A stretch of DNA of 16,160 bases from an uncultured Desulfovibrio sp. Its GTDB lineage: Bacteria; Desulfobacterota; Desulfovibrionia; Desulfovibrionales; Desulfovibrionaceae. Under the pieces are notes generated by a model. It was not told the origin of the DNA. It saw nothing but the letters and a program-made list of their open reading frames with translations, and did not search any database. Each line of letters opens with the position of its first letter. Positions within the stretch are counted from its first letter, which is position 1. The position numbers were made by a program, and so were the translations under genes. The DNA is taken from positions 1 to 16,160 of the forward strand of contig USCL01000057.1 in the NCBI GenBank assembly GCA_900553145.1, read 5' to 3'. Below, piece by piece: positions 1-5,634 of this stretch.

Positions 1-321
1 GGAAGGGCCATCAAGAGCCCGCCGCTCGAGCCGCAGGACGACTGACGGGTTCAGCTCCCGCAAGACGCCGCCGAGCGCCTCCACTTTGGGCACCCCCAGA
101 TGCCGGGGGAAAAAATGCTGGCGGTTCAGGTTGGACAACGTCACCACGTCCGGGTCGGCAATGACGAAATCCCGGATGCCCGTCCGGGCCAAAAAGACGG
201 CGCAATTGGACCCCAAACCGCCCGCTCCGGCCATACCGATGCGCGCGGACGCCAACACCTTGCGTTGTTCCGCCGAAAGATGCCCTTCCAGTACGGCGTC
301 CCAACCGACAATCCCATCCAT
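1..321 (-). CDS. thiF: ThiS adenylyltransferase ThiF (3' end beyond the window)
   Basis: E1-like enzyme that adenylates the C-terminal glycine of the sulfur carrier ThiS in the cytoplasm so that sulfur can be loaded for thiazole synthesis. The first 107 residues are visible. They carry the ATP-binding glycine loop GAGGLGS (residues 32-38), the acidic pair of DPD (56-58) and the E1 signature SNLNRQ (63-68). The N-terminus is shorter than in E. coli ThiF, which suggests the small 'family 2' ThiF of about 200 residues (inference). The ATG at 321 is preceded by AGGGGG; an in-frame ATG at 336 is the alternative. It is the last visible gene of the thiS-thiG-thiH-thiF run but is separated from thiH by 159 nt holding a large hairpin, so its expression may be weakly coupled to the rest. 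The gene continues past position 1, so the C-terminal zinc and catalytic Cys region cannot be judged. Confidence 0.9.
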   Translation of the reverse strand, partial: MDGIVGWDAVLEGHLSAEQRKVLASARIGMAGAGGLGSNCAVFLARTGIRDFVIADPDVVTLSNLNRQHFFPRHLGVPKVEALGGVLRELNPSVVLRLERRALDGPS

Positions 322-393
322 TCCGCCCCCTTTCATACTCTTCCAATCAACGGAACTCCCGCCGCGCCGCCTCCCCACCAGTCAAACGTTTTA

Positions 394-417
394 GGGGGAT
401 AGGGGTGGGGTCCGGGG
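394..417 (+). other. G-quadruplex-forming motif
   Basis: Four G-runs (G5, G4, G4, G4) are separated by loops of 3, 1 and 3 nt (ATA, T, TCC), which fits the standard G4 pattern. The G-rich strand is the plus strand, so it is the template strand for the leftward thi transcription unit. The last G-run is also the first four bases of the hairpin at 414-461. Folding is inferred from the pattern only. Confidence 0.5.
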
Positions 418-461
418 AGAGGGAAGGGCCCCTTTTCCAAAAGGGGCCCTTCCCTCTCCCC
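414..461. terminator. Perfect 23-bp hairpin between thiH and thiF
   Basis: Positions 414-436 are exactly complementary to 439-461, leaving a 2-nt centre (437-438, CC). The arm reads as a G/A-rich block followed by GGGCCCCTTTT. There is no U-tract beyond the hairpin on either strand, apart from the T/A run inside the stem near the apex, so it is not a textbook intrinsic terminator. Its position 20 nt after the thiH stop suggests 3'-end formation or mRNA protection with partial read-through into thiF. Confidence 0.55.
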
Positions 462-480
462 AGTCTTCCCTGCCTCGCTT

Positions 481-1650
481 CTACGCCGACTTGCCGCAGG
501 CGTAGGCCTCGTCGAGAGGCTCCCACGACTTGCAGACGGGCTGATAGCCCCGCGCCTCGATGGCGGCGATCATCTGATCAACATCCCGATTGTCGGCGAT
601 TTCAAACTGGGCGGTATCGTGCTCCTCGGCAACATCCTGCGCGGCATGGGCGTGCCCGCCCACGGCTGTGGAAACGCCCGCCGAAATCTTGGTGATGCCA
701 AGCCCGATGAGCCGGTCGCGCAGGAACGGACGCTCACGCGTGGACAGCGTAATTCCCGCGGCGGGCAGATACAGCCGGAGCGCCTGAATGTACTGCACCA
801 GATCCCGCTCGGAGGCCGGATGGATATCGTTGAACGAACCTTCGTGCGGGCGCATGCGCGGCGCGGAAACGGCGATCTCCACGCCGGGATACGTCGCCTG
901 AATCCAATCCGCGTGCAGGCCGGTGTAAAAGGCGTCGCGCCGCCACTGATCGAGGCCGAGCAGCGCGCCCACGTTCACCGAACGCATGCCCGCACGGGCC
1001 GCCCGATCCGGGGCGTCCAGACGGAAACGGAAATCGCGTTTGGGCCCGGCGGGATGCAGCTTGAGGTACAGGGGCTCGTTGTACGTCTCCTGAAACATGG
1101 TGAAGGAATCCACCCCGGCGTCCGCCAGCAGCCGATACGCGTCCTCGGTCATGGAATAGACCTCGACGCCGATGCTCGGGAAATACGGGCGCAGACGGCG
1201 AGCCGCCTCCGCGATGTACTCGGGCCCGGTCAGCTTCGGGGCGTCGCCAGTCAGGAGCAGGATGTTCCGGAGCCCGGTCGCGGCGATGACCTTGCCTTCG
1301 GCCTCCACCTCGTCCATCGTCAGCATGGAGCGGTGGATACGGTTCTTGGTGTTGAAGCCGCAGTACACGCACTGGTTGGTGCAGTAGTTGGCGAGGTAGA
1401 GAGGCGTGAACAGCTGCACGGCGCGCCCGAACTGCCGGGTCGTGACGTCAAGGGCGATACGGGCCATCGCCTCAAGATGCGGAGACGCGGCGGGGGACAG
1501 CAGGGCCATGAAATCCCGCGCGCTCAGGCGGCGGCCGTTTTCTGCCGATTCCAGCGCACGCAGCACATCCGCTTCCGTGGCCGAGGCCAGCCCCGCCTCC
1601 ACGTCGTCCAGAGGCCACTCCGGCAGGACGTCGGAAAACAGGCGGCTCAT
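481..1650 (-). CDS. thiH: 2-iminoacetate (dehydroglycine) synthase ThiH
   Basis: Radical SAM tyrosine lyase that splits L-tyrosine into 2-iminoacetate and p-cresol and supplies the dehydroglycine used by ThiG. The protein has 389 residues, close to the 377 of E. coli ThiH. The [4Fe-4S] motif CxxxCxxC is Cys90, Cys94 and Cys97 (in YCTNQCVYCGFN), followed by a radical SAM barrel with a VEVYSMTE segment typical of ThiH. The start at 1650 gives an ATGA overlap with the thiG stop, indicating translational coupling; the longer upstream open frame belongs to the thiG region. Use of ThiH rather than the glycine oxidase ThiO is the usual choice in anaerobes, since ThiH is oxygen sensitive. C-terminal end is CGKSA. 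Expression is expected to follow the TPP riboswitch upstream of thiS. Confidence 0.95.
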   Translation of the reverse strand: MSRLFSDVLPEWPLDDVEAGLASATEADVLRALESAENGRRLSARDFMALLSPAASPHLEAMARIALDVTTRQFGRAVQLFTPLYLANYCTNQCVYCGFNTKNRIHRSMLTMDEVEAEGKVIAATGLRNILLLTGDAPKLTGPEYIAEAARRLRPYFPSIGVEVYSMTEDAYRLLADAGVDSFTMFQETYNEPLYLKLHPAGPKRDFRFRLDAPDRAARAGMRSVNVGALLGLDQWRRDAFYTGLHADWIQATYPGVEIAVSAPRMRPHEGSFNDIHPASERDLVQYIQALRLYLPAAGITLSTRERPFLRDRLIGLGITKISAGVSTAVGGHAHAAQDVAEEHDTAQFEIADNRDVDQMIAAIEARGYQPVCKSWEPLDEAYACGKSA

Positions 1651-2450
1651 GACGCGGCCCCTTCGGCATGGCCGCCGAGGAAGCCGGTCAGCGGCGACGA
1701 GGCCGACGCCCCGCCCTGCAATACCGGCCCGGCCTTGGCAAGGAAGGCGTTGCGCCCGGCGGCCACGGCCTCGCCGAACGCCGCGCCCATGCGGACCGGA
1801 TCGCCCGCCGTGGCGATGGCCGTATTCACGAGACAGGCCGCCGCGCCCATCTCCATGGCCTCGCAAGCCTGCGAGGGCTTGCCGATGCCCGCGTCCACGA
1901 CGATGGGCAGGCTGATTTCCTCAATGAGGATACGCACCATTTCCTTGGTCTGGAGGCCCCGGTTCGTGCCGATGGGCGCGCCGAGCGGCATCACGGCGGC
2001 GGCCCCGGCGTTCGCGAGATCGCGGGCCACATACAGGTCGGGGTTCATGTAGGGCAGGACGGTGAACCCTTCTTTGGCGAGGATCTCCGTGGCCTTGGCG
2101 GTTTCATAGCCGTCGGGCAGGAGATGGCGCGTGTCGGAGATGACCTCGATCTTGATCCAGTCGCCGCATCCGGCGGCACGGGACAGGCGGGCGATGCGCA
2201 CGGCCTCGTCGGCGGTGCGCGCGCCGGAGGTATTCGGCAGCAGGCGCATCGTGCCGGGGATGTGGCTCAGCACGTTATCCTTCGCATTGCCGAGATCCAC
2301 ACGCCGCAGCGCCACGGTGATGACTTCCGCGCCGGACGCTTCCGCGACCGCCGGGATCAGGCTGTCCGAACCGTATTTCCCCGTACCGATGAACAGACGG
2401 CTGCGCAGTTCCACGCCGCCGATGATCAATGCATCCGAACTCGTTTTCAT
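1647..2450 (-). CDS. thiG: Thiazole synthase ThiG
   Basis: TIM-barrel enzyme that condenses 1-deoxy-D-xylulose 5-phosphate, dehydroglycine and ThiS-thiocarboxylate sulfur into the thiazole phosphate. 267 residues, slightly longer than the usual 255 or so. Diagnostic segments: FIGTGKYG (20-27), the Schiff-base lysine Lys100 in GDWIKIEV by comparison with characterised ThiG, PLGAPIGTNRGL (155-166) and DAGIGKPSQ (187-195). The ATG at 2450 has an AAGGA Shine-Dalgarno at good spacing and aligns with family starts; a 14-residue upstream extension is not needed. The stop overlaps the thiH start. It is separated from thiS by 174 nt containing a terminator-like hairpin, unusual for genes whose products form one complex. 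Confidence 0.96.
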   Translation of the reverse strand: MKTSSDALIIGGVELRSRLFIGTGKYGSDSLIPAVAEASGAEVITVALRRVDLGNAKDNVLSHIPGTMRLLPNTSGARTADEAVRIARLSRAAGCGDWIKIEVISDTRHLLPDGYETAKATEILAKEGFTVLPYMNPDLYVARDLANAGAAAVMPLGAPIGTNRGLQTKEMVRILIEEISLPIVVDAGIGKPSQACEAMEMGAAACLVNTAIATAGDPVRMGAAFGEAVAAGRNAFLAKAGPVLQGGASASSPLTGFLGGHAEGAAS

Positions 2451-2501
2451 GGGCCATCCTTGAGTGAACACTCGGAAAATATGACGGGGCAAGACGCCCC
2501 C

Positions 2502-2540
2502 AAAAAACGCTCCGAAGAAGGCGCCCGGCGGTGCGGAGCG
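2502..2540 (-). terminator. Terminator-like hairpin between thiS and thiG
   Basis: On the minus strand a CGCTCCG arm (2540-2534) pairs with CGGAGCG (2514-2508) across a 19-nt loop and is followed directly by six U (2507-2502). A smaller hairpin, GGGGC-GTCTT-GCCCC (2500-2486), and a short GAGTG-TT-CACTC dyad (2473-2462) follow before the thiG ribosome binding site. The 7-bp stem and long loop make it moderate in strength, so partial termination or attenuation is likelier than a full stop. The 174-nt gap shows no convincing gene. Confidence 0.5.
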
Positions 2541-2624
2541 ACGCCTGCCGGGTTCCGGGCGGACGCATGGGGCAAGCGGTTACGGAGGGTACGCCTCCGC
2601 CCTTCATCCCCGTCCCACGCCCTT

Positions 2625-2825
2625 CTACCCGCCGCCGACGAATTGCAGCAGTTCGAGCGTGTCGCCGTCCTGCAGGGCGGTTTCAGCAAACGCCCCGGCG
2701 GGCACGATGTCCCTGTTCCGCTCCACCACGATTTTTTCAGGCGACAGGCCGAGCCGGAGGATGAGGCCGAGCAGCGTCGCCCCCTCGTCGCACACGGTGA
2801 TCTCGCCGTTTACGGTGATATTCAT
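2625..2825 (-). CDS. thiS: Sulfur carrier protein ThiS
   Basis: Small ubiquitin-like protein (66 residues) that carries sulfur as a C-terminal thiocarboxylate to ThiG. It starts MNITVNGE, has the family's IVVERNRDIVP segment near the middle and LQDGDTLELLQFVGGG at the end. The Gly-Gly terminus required for adenylation by ThiF is present, as three glycines. The start at 2825 is chosen because GAGG lies 5 nt upstream (CACGAGGTTTTC-ATG) and the length fits the family; a 10-residue upstream extension has no family support. It is the first gene after the TPP riboswitch terminator, which ends 28 nt before its start codon, and its Shine-Dalgarno is complementary to that terminator's loop. Confidence 0.95.
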   Translation of the reverse strand: MNITVNGEITVCDEGATLLGLILRLGLSPEKIVVERNRDIVPAGAFAETALQDGDTLELLQFVGGG

Positions 2826-2853
2826 GAAAACCTCGTGCGGTTGGCCGTCAACC

Positions 2854-2883
2854 AAAAAACGCCCGTCACGAGGGACGGGCGTT
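2854..2883 (-). terminator. Intrinsic terminator of the TPP riboswitch
   Basis: On the minus strand AACGCCCGTC (2883-2874) pairs perfectly with GACGGGCGTT (2867-2858) around the loop CCTCGT, and the U-run reaches 2854. A 10-bp GC-rich stem with a U-tract directly downstream of an aptamer and upstream of the first gene is the standard expression platform. TPP binding is expected to favour this hairpin; I could not define a clear antiterminator by eye. Confidence 0.88.
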
Positions 2884-2902
2884 CTCAGGATCAGGCATGA
2901 TG

Positions 2903-2988
2903 ACGCTTCCCTACGGCAGTACCAGCTGCTTCAGGTTCCAAGGGTCTGGGACGAACCCACTCTCAGCCTTGACAGGCTCCCCTAGCGC
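2903..2988 (-). promoter_or_regulatory. TPP riboswitch aptamer (THI element)
   Basis: On the minus strand the element runs from CGCTAGGGG (5' P1 side) through GGCTGAGAG, the pyrimidine-sensing conserved block, then CCTTGGAACCTGA, a GCAG-CTGGTA-CTGC stem-loop and GCCGTAGGGAAGCG closing P1. These are the conserved THI-box segments in the right order and spacing. The predicted transcription start from the promoter at 2994-3022 falls at about 2987, the very beginning of P1. It should lower thiSGH(F) expression when thiamine pyrophosphate is abundant. Transcripts reading through from the nitroreductase gene would also pass through it. Confidence 0.96.
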
Positions 2989-2993
2989 GAACG

Positions 2994-3022
2994 ACTATAG
3001 CGAGCGGCCCCTGTTCTGTAAA
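2994..3022 (-). promoter_or_regulatory. Sigma70-type promoter of the thi operon
   Basis: -35 TTTACA (3022-3017) and -10 TATAGT (2999-2994) are separated by exactly 17 nt on the minus strand. Each hexamer matches the consensus at five of six positions. The predicted start lies at the first bases of the TPP aptamer, which supports the assignment. It sits 25 nt after the nitroreductase stop with no terminator between. Confidence 0.8.
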
Positions 3023-3046
3023 GAGCCGTTTTCTTCCTTCTTTCCG

Positions 3047-3628
3047 CTACTTTTTGATGATCAGCAGATCCTTGAGCGGACGCTTGGGCACATGGTGCAC
3101 GCCCTGCGCGTCGCGCCAGTATTTCACCGAACCGTCCGCGCCCACGGTTTCGACGCGGCGGACTTCCTTCTGGGCGCCGAGCGCCAGCACGAGCAACGGC
3201 TCGAGGTTTTCGGGGATGCCGAGCGTTTCGCGGATCCGGCGCGGATCGAAGGACAGGAAAATGCAGCAGCCGAGATCCCGCGTGTACGCCGCCAGCTGGA
3301 TGGTCTGGGCGGCGATGCCCGCGTCAATGGCGTTCAGCTTCGCCCGCGTCCCCGCCTCGCCAAGGATGACGAGGTATCCGGTGGGGCGTTCGCCCGCTTC
3401 CGGGCCGTCCCAGTCCGTCAGCATCCCCGCCCATTTCAAGGCCGGGAAAACGGCTGCGCAGGCTTCCGGCGTTTCCGCCGCCGCAAACCGCAACGCCTGC
3501 GCATTCCCGCCGCAAGGCGTCACGCGGGCGCATTCCACAAGCCACTCCAGCGTTCCGGCGGGCATCCCCTCGGCTTCCCGGAAACGGCGGCAGGTCCGGG
3601 CTCCGGTCACAAGCTCAAGAAAATCCAT
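3047..3628 (-). CDS. Nitroreductase-family FMN oxidoreductase
   Basis: Predicted cytoplasmic flavoenzyme of 193 residues that uses NAD(P)H to reduce nitro, quinone or related substrates; the real substrate cannot be told from sequence. The N-terminal RTCRRFRE (residues 11-18) corresponds to the FMN-phosphate-binding RRSxRxF motif, GGNAQALRF (about 40-48) to the second flavin segment, and DAGIAAQTIQLAAYTRDLGCC to the conserved helix before the GLG-like turn. Length is typical of the short members of the family. The ATG at 3628 has a strong GGAGAGG five nt upstream. No partner gene adjoins it: thi genes lie downstream on the same strand and ruvX is divergent. The C-terminus is basic (KRPLKDLLIIKK). 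Confidence 0.85.
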   Translation of the reverse strand: MDFLELVTGARTCRRFREAEGMPAGTLEWLVECARVTPCGGNAQALRFAAAETPEACAAVFPALKWAGMLTDWDGPEAGERPTGYLVILGEAGTRAKLNAIDAGIAAQTIQLAAYTRDLGCCIFLSFDPRRIRETLGIPENLEPLLVLALGAQKEVRRVETVGADGSVKYWRDAQGVHHVPKRPLKDLLIIKK

Positions 3629-3664
3629 AATCCTCTCCTTGGTTGGGATTGTAAGGGCGATCCC

Positions 3665-3693
3665 TTTCTAGCATCCGCCGGGCCGGGCCACAA
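3665..3693 (-). promoter_or_regulatory. Candidate promoter of the nitroreductase gene
   Basis: -35 TTGTGG (3693-3688) and -10 TAGAAA (3670-3665) with a 17-nt spacer and a TGC extended -10 just before TAGAAA. The start would be about 3658, giving a 30-nt leader. Match is moderate only. Confidence 0.35.
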
Positions 3694-3697
3694 CGGC

Positions 3698-3726
3698 TTG
3701 CGTCCCGGCGGAGCGCGGGATAGTGT
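3698..3726 (+). promoter_or_regulatory. Weak candidate promoter for ruvX-mltG
   Basis: -35 TTGCGT (3698-3703) and -10 TAGTGT (3721-3726), spacer 17 nt, read away from the nitroreductase gene. The -10 is poor and the leader would be about 110 nt. Its -35 is only 5 nt from the -35 of the divergent candidate. Confidence 0.25.
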
Positions 3727-3842
3727 GTCTTCGCCCAGTTACGGGGCAACGGCGCGGGCAAAACGCCTTCAGCAGGACTCCCCGCCCCTCTCAAACGCCG
3801 TTTCCGTCCCGGGGCGTAGACGCATCCCGCAAAGGAACCTTC

Positions 3843-4271
3843 ATGAAGTATCTCGCCATAGACTACGGCCAAAAGCGCACCGGCATCGCGGTTTCGGATT
3901 CCGGGGGCAGCATGGCCTTTCCCCGCAAAACCATCCTCATGCGTACCCGTGCCGCCTTTTTTGAGGAGCTGATTGCCCTCATTAAAGCCGAAGCCGCGGA
4001 CGCCATCGTCATAGGCCTTCCCATCAACCTCGACGGCGAAGAAAGCCTCACCACCCGGCAAGTCCGCAATTTTTCCCAAAGCCTCGCCCGGCGTACCCCC
4101 CTCCCCCTCTTCTGGATGGAAGAGGCCCTCAGCAGCTACGAAGCCGAGAGGGATCTCCGGGATGCCGGACGTTCCGCCGCCAAAGGCCGCGCCGTGCTCG
4201 ACCAGCAGGCCGCCGTGCGCATCCTCCAATCCTTCCTTGATCAACCGGAAGCCAAACGGAAAACCGTATGA
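3843..4271 (+). CDS. ruvX: RuvX/YqgF Holliday-junction resolvase-like protein
   Basis: 142-residue RNase H-fold nuclease of the YqgF family. Members have been linked to Holliday-junction resolution and to 16S rRNA 5'-end maturation, so the exact role here is open. It has the opening MKYLAIDYGQKRTGIAVSD with Asp7 in the DxGxxRxG motif, VIGLPINLDGEES (57-68), WMEEALSSYEAE (91-102) with the second acidic residue, and VLDQQAAVRILQSFL with Asp120, completing the expected acidic catalytic set. The ATG at 3843 follows AAAGGAACCTTC, a fair ribosome binding site; an upstream in-frame extension lacks family similarity. It overlaps mltG by ATGA, an arrangement also seen as yrrK-yrrL in Bacillus. Confidence 0.92.
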   Translation: MKYLAIDYGQKRTGIAVSDSGGSMAFPRKTILMRTRAAFFEELIALIKAEAADAIVIGLPINLDGEESLTTRQVRNFSQSLARRTPLPLFWMEEALSSYEAERDLRDAGRSAAKGRAVLDQQAAVRILQSFLDQPEAKRKTV

Positions 4272-5569
4272 ACGACTCCCCCGAAGAAACCAAGAACACG
4301 CCCTCCGGCCCCGGCACCCCGTGCCCTGAAGGGACGGACACGTGCCCCGGCATGCCGGATGCGCCGGATCGGCAAGCCCCCTCCGCCCCGCCAGCCGTGG
4401 AAGGGGATGGGCAACCCGGCGAGGAAAAGTCGGCCCCCATCCCTCCCGTTGACGGGGAGGAGCCGGAAACGCCCCGGCCCGCGCCCGAAACACCCAAGCG
4501 GAAACGACTCTGGCCGCGCTTCCTGCTCGGATTCATGCTGCTGGCGCTTCTGGCCTGCGGCGGGGCCGGCTGGCTGGCCTACGACTTCCTGAACAGCCCC
4601 GGCACCAGTCCGACCGTCGCGCCCGCGCAGGACGTGGAGGTAACGGTCAACCCCGGCACGACGTTCCGCACCCTGACGCCCGAACTCGTGCGCCTCGGGG
4701 CCGTGAGCAATGCCGACAAGTTCATCCTCCTGCTCCGCTGGATGAATTACAGGGATATTCCCCATTCGCTCAAACCCGGGCGGTTCAAGCTCAACACGGG
4801 CTGGACGCCGCAGCAGGTCATCGACCAGCTGGTCAACGGCTCTCCCCTGCTCGACCGGGTGACGATCCCCGAGGGGCTCGCATGGTGGGAAGTGGGGAAA
4901 CGCCTGGAAGAAGCCCAGATGCTCCGTTTCGAGGATTTCGACAAAATCATCCATGATCCCGACTTCCTGCGCCACTGGGGCATCCCCTTCGACAGCGCGG
5001 AAGGGTTCCTGTTCCCTGATACCTATCTGATCATGCGTCCGCTGGAACTCAACGAAGCCACCGCGAAATCGGTCATCGGGCGGCTCATCGACAACTTCTG
5101 GCGCAGGACCGCCCCGCTCTGGCCCGGCGGCAAGCGGCCCGGCCCCTCCGGGCGCGACGAGGTGCGTCGTCTGGTCACGCTGGCCTCCATCGTCGAACGG
5201 GAGACCGCCGTGCCTTCCGAGCGTAACCGCGTCGCCGGGGTCTACGCCAACCGGATGCGGCTCAACATGCTGCTTCAGGCCGATCCCACCACCGCCTACG
5301 GGCTCGGCGAAGGCTTTGACGGCAATCTGCGGCGCAGGCACCTCGACGACGAGGCCAACCCCTACAATACGTACAAGCACCCCGGCCTGCCGCCCGGCCC
5401 CATCTGCTCACCGGGCCTCGCCTGCCTCAAGGCGGCCGCCAATCCGGAACAGCACGGCTACATCTATTTCGTCGCGCGCGGGGAAGACGGCTCACACGTG
5501 TTCAGCACGAATTTGGCCGATCACAACAAGGCCGTCCGCGAGTATTGGGCGAAGAGGAGAGGAAAGTAG
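4268..5569 (+). CDS. mltG: Endolytic murein transglycosylase MltG
   Basis: Inner-membrane lytic transglycosylase that cuts nascent glycan strands within the chain and is thought to set glycan length. 433 residues. Order: a Pro/Glu-rich cytoplasmic stretch (1-78), a basic KRKR stop, one membrane segment (about 84-108), then the periplasmic YceG domain. The catalytic glutamate is Glu310 in LASIVERETAV, matching the ASIVEKET of E. coli MltG, and the later YANRMRLNMLLQADPTTAYG (326-345) and NPYNTYKHPGLPPGPICSPG blocks are diagnostic. The cytoplasmic region is long compared with E. coli, whose N-terminus is very short. It is translationally coupled to ruvX through ATGA and ends just before the long hairpin at 5580-5629. 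Confidence 0.95.
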   Translation: MNDSPEETKNTPSGPGTPCPEGTDTCPGMPDAPDRQAPSAPPAVEGDGQPGEEKSAPIPPVDGEEPETPRPAPETPKRKRLWPRFLLGFMLLALLACGGAGWLAYDFLNSPGTSPTVAPAQDVEVTVNPGTTFRTLTPELVRLGAVSNADKFILLLRWMNYRDIPHSLKPGRFKLNTGWTPQQVIDQLVNGSPLLDRVTIPEGLAWWEVGKRLEEAQMLRFEDFDKIIHDPDFLRHWGIPFDSAEGFLFPDTYLIMRPLELNEATAKSVIGRLIDNFWRRTAPLWPGGKRPGPSGRDEVRRLVTLASIVERETAVPSERNRVAGVYANRMRLNMLLQADPTTAYGLGEGFDGNLRRRHLDDEANPYNTYKHPGLPPGPICSPGLACLKAAANPEQHGYIYFVARGEDGSHVFSTNLADHNKAVREYWAKRRGK

Positions 5570-5579
5570 AGACTTGGAG

Positions 5580-5629
5580 GGGGAGGGGAAAGGGAAACTT
5601 TCTGGAGAAAGTTTCCCTTTCCCCTCCCC
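5580..5629. terminator. Perfect 24-bp hairpin between convergent mltG and MATE genes
   Basis: 5580-5603 is exactly complementary to 5606-5629 with only GG between. It starts 11 nt after the mltG stop and ends 5 nt from the MATE stop, so it is placed to end transcription from both sides. No U-tract follows on either strand. The design matches the hairpin at 414-461: an outer GGGGAG-type purine block and an almost absent loop. Confidence 0.7.
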
Positions 5630-5634
5630 AATTG

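Noticed and set aside
11..346. 111-codon minus-strand frame at the left edge
   Set aside because: It is the wrong frame of thiF. The correct frame, open to the window edge, contains the GxGGxGS and SNLNRQ motifs.
619..2900. Long plus-strand frames opposite thiH, thiG and thiS
   Set aside because: They run antisense across three recognised thi genes and through the intergenic hairpins, with low-complexity Arg/Gly/His-rich products.
4241..5380. 379-codon minus-strand frame opposite mltG
   Set aside because: Antisense shadow of a protein with a clear catalytic motif; no ribosome binding site or domain.
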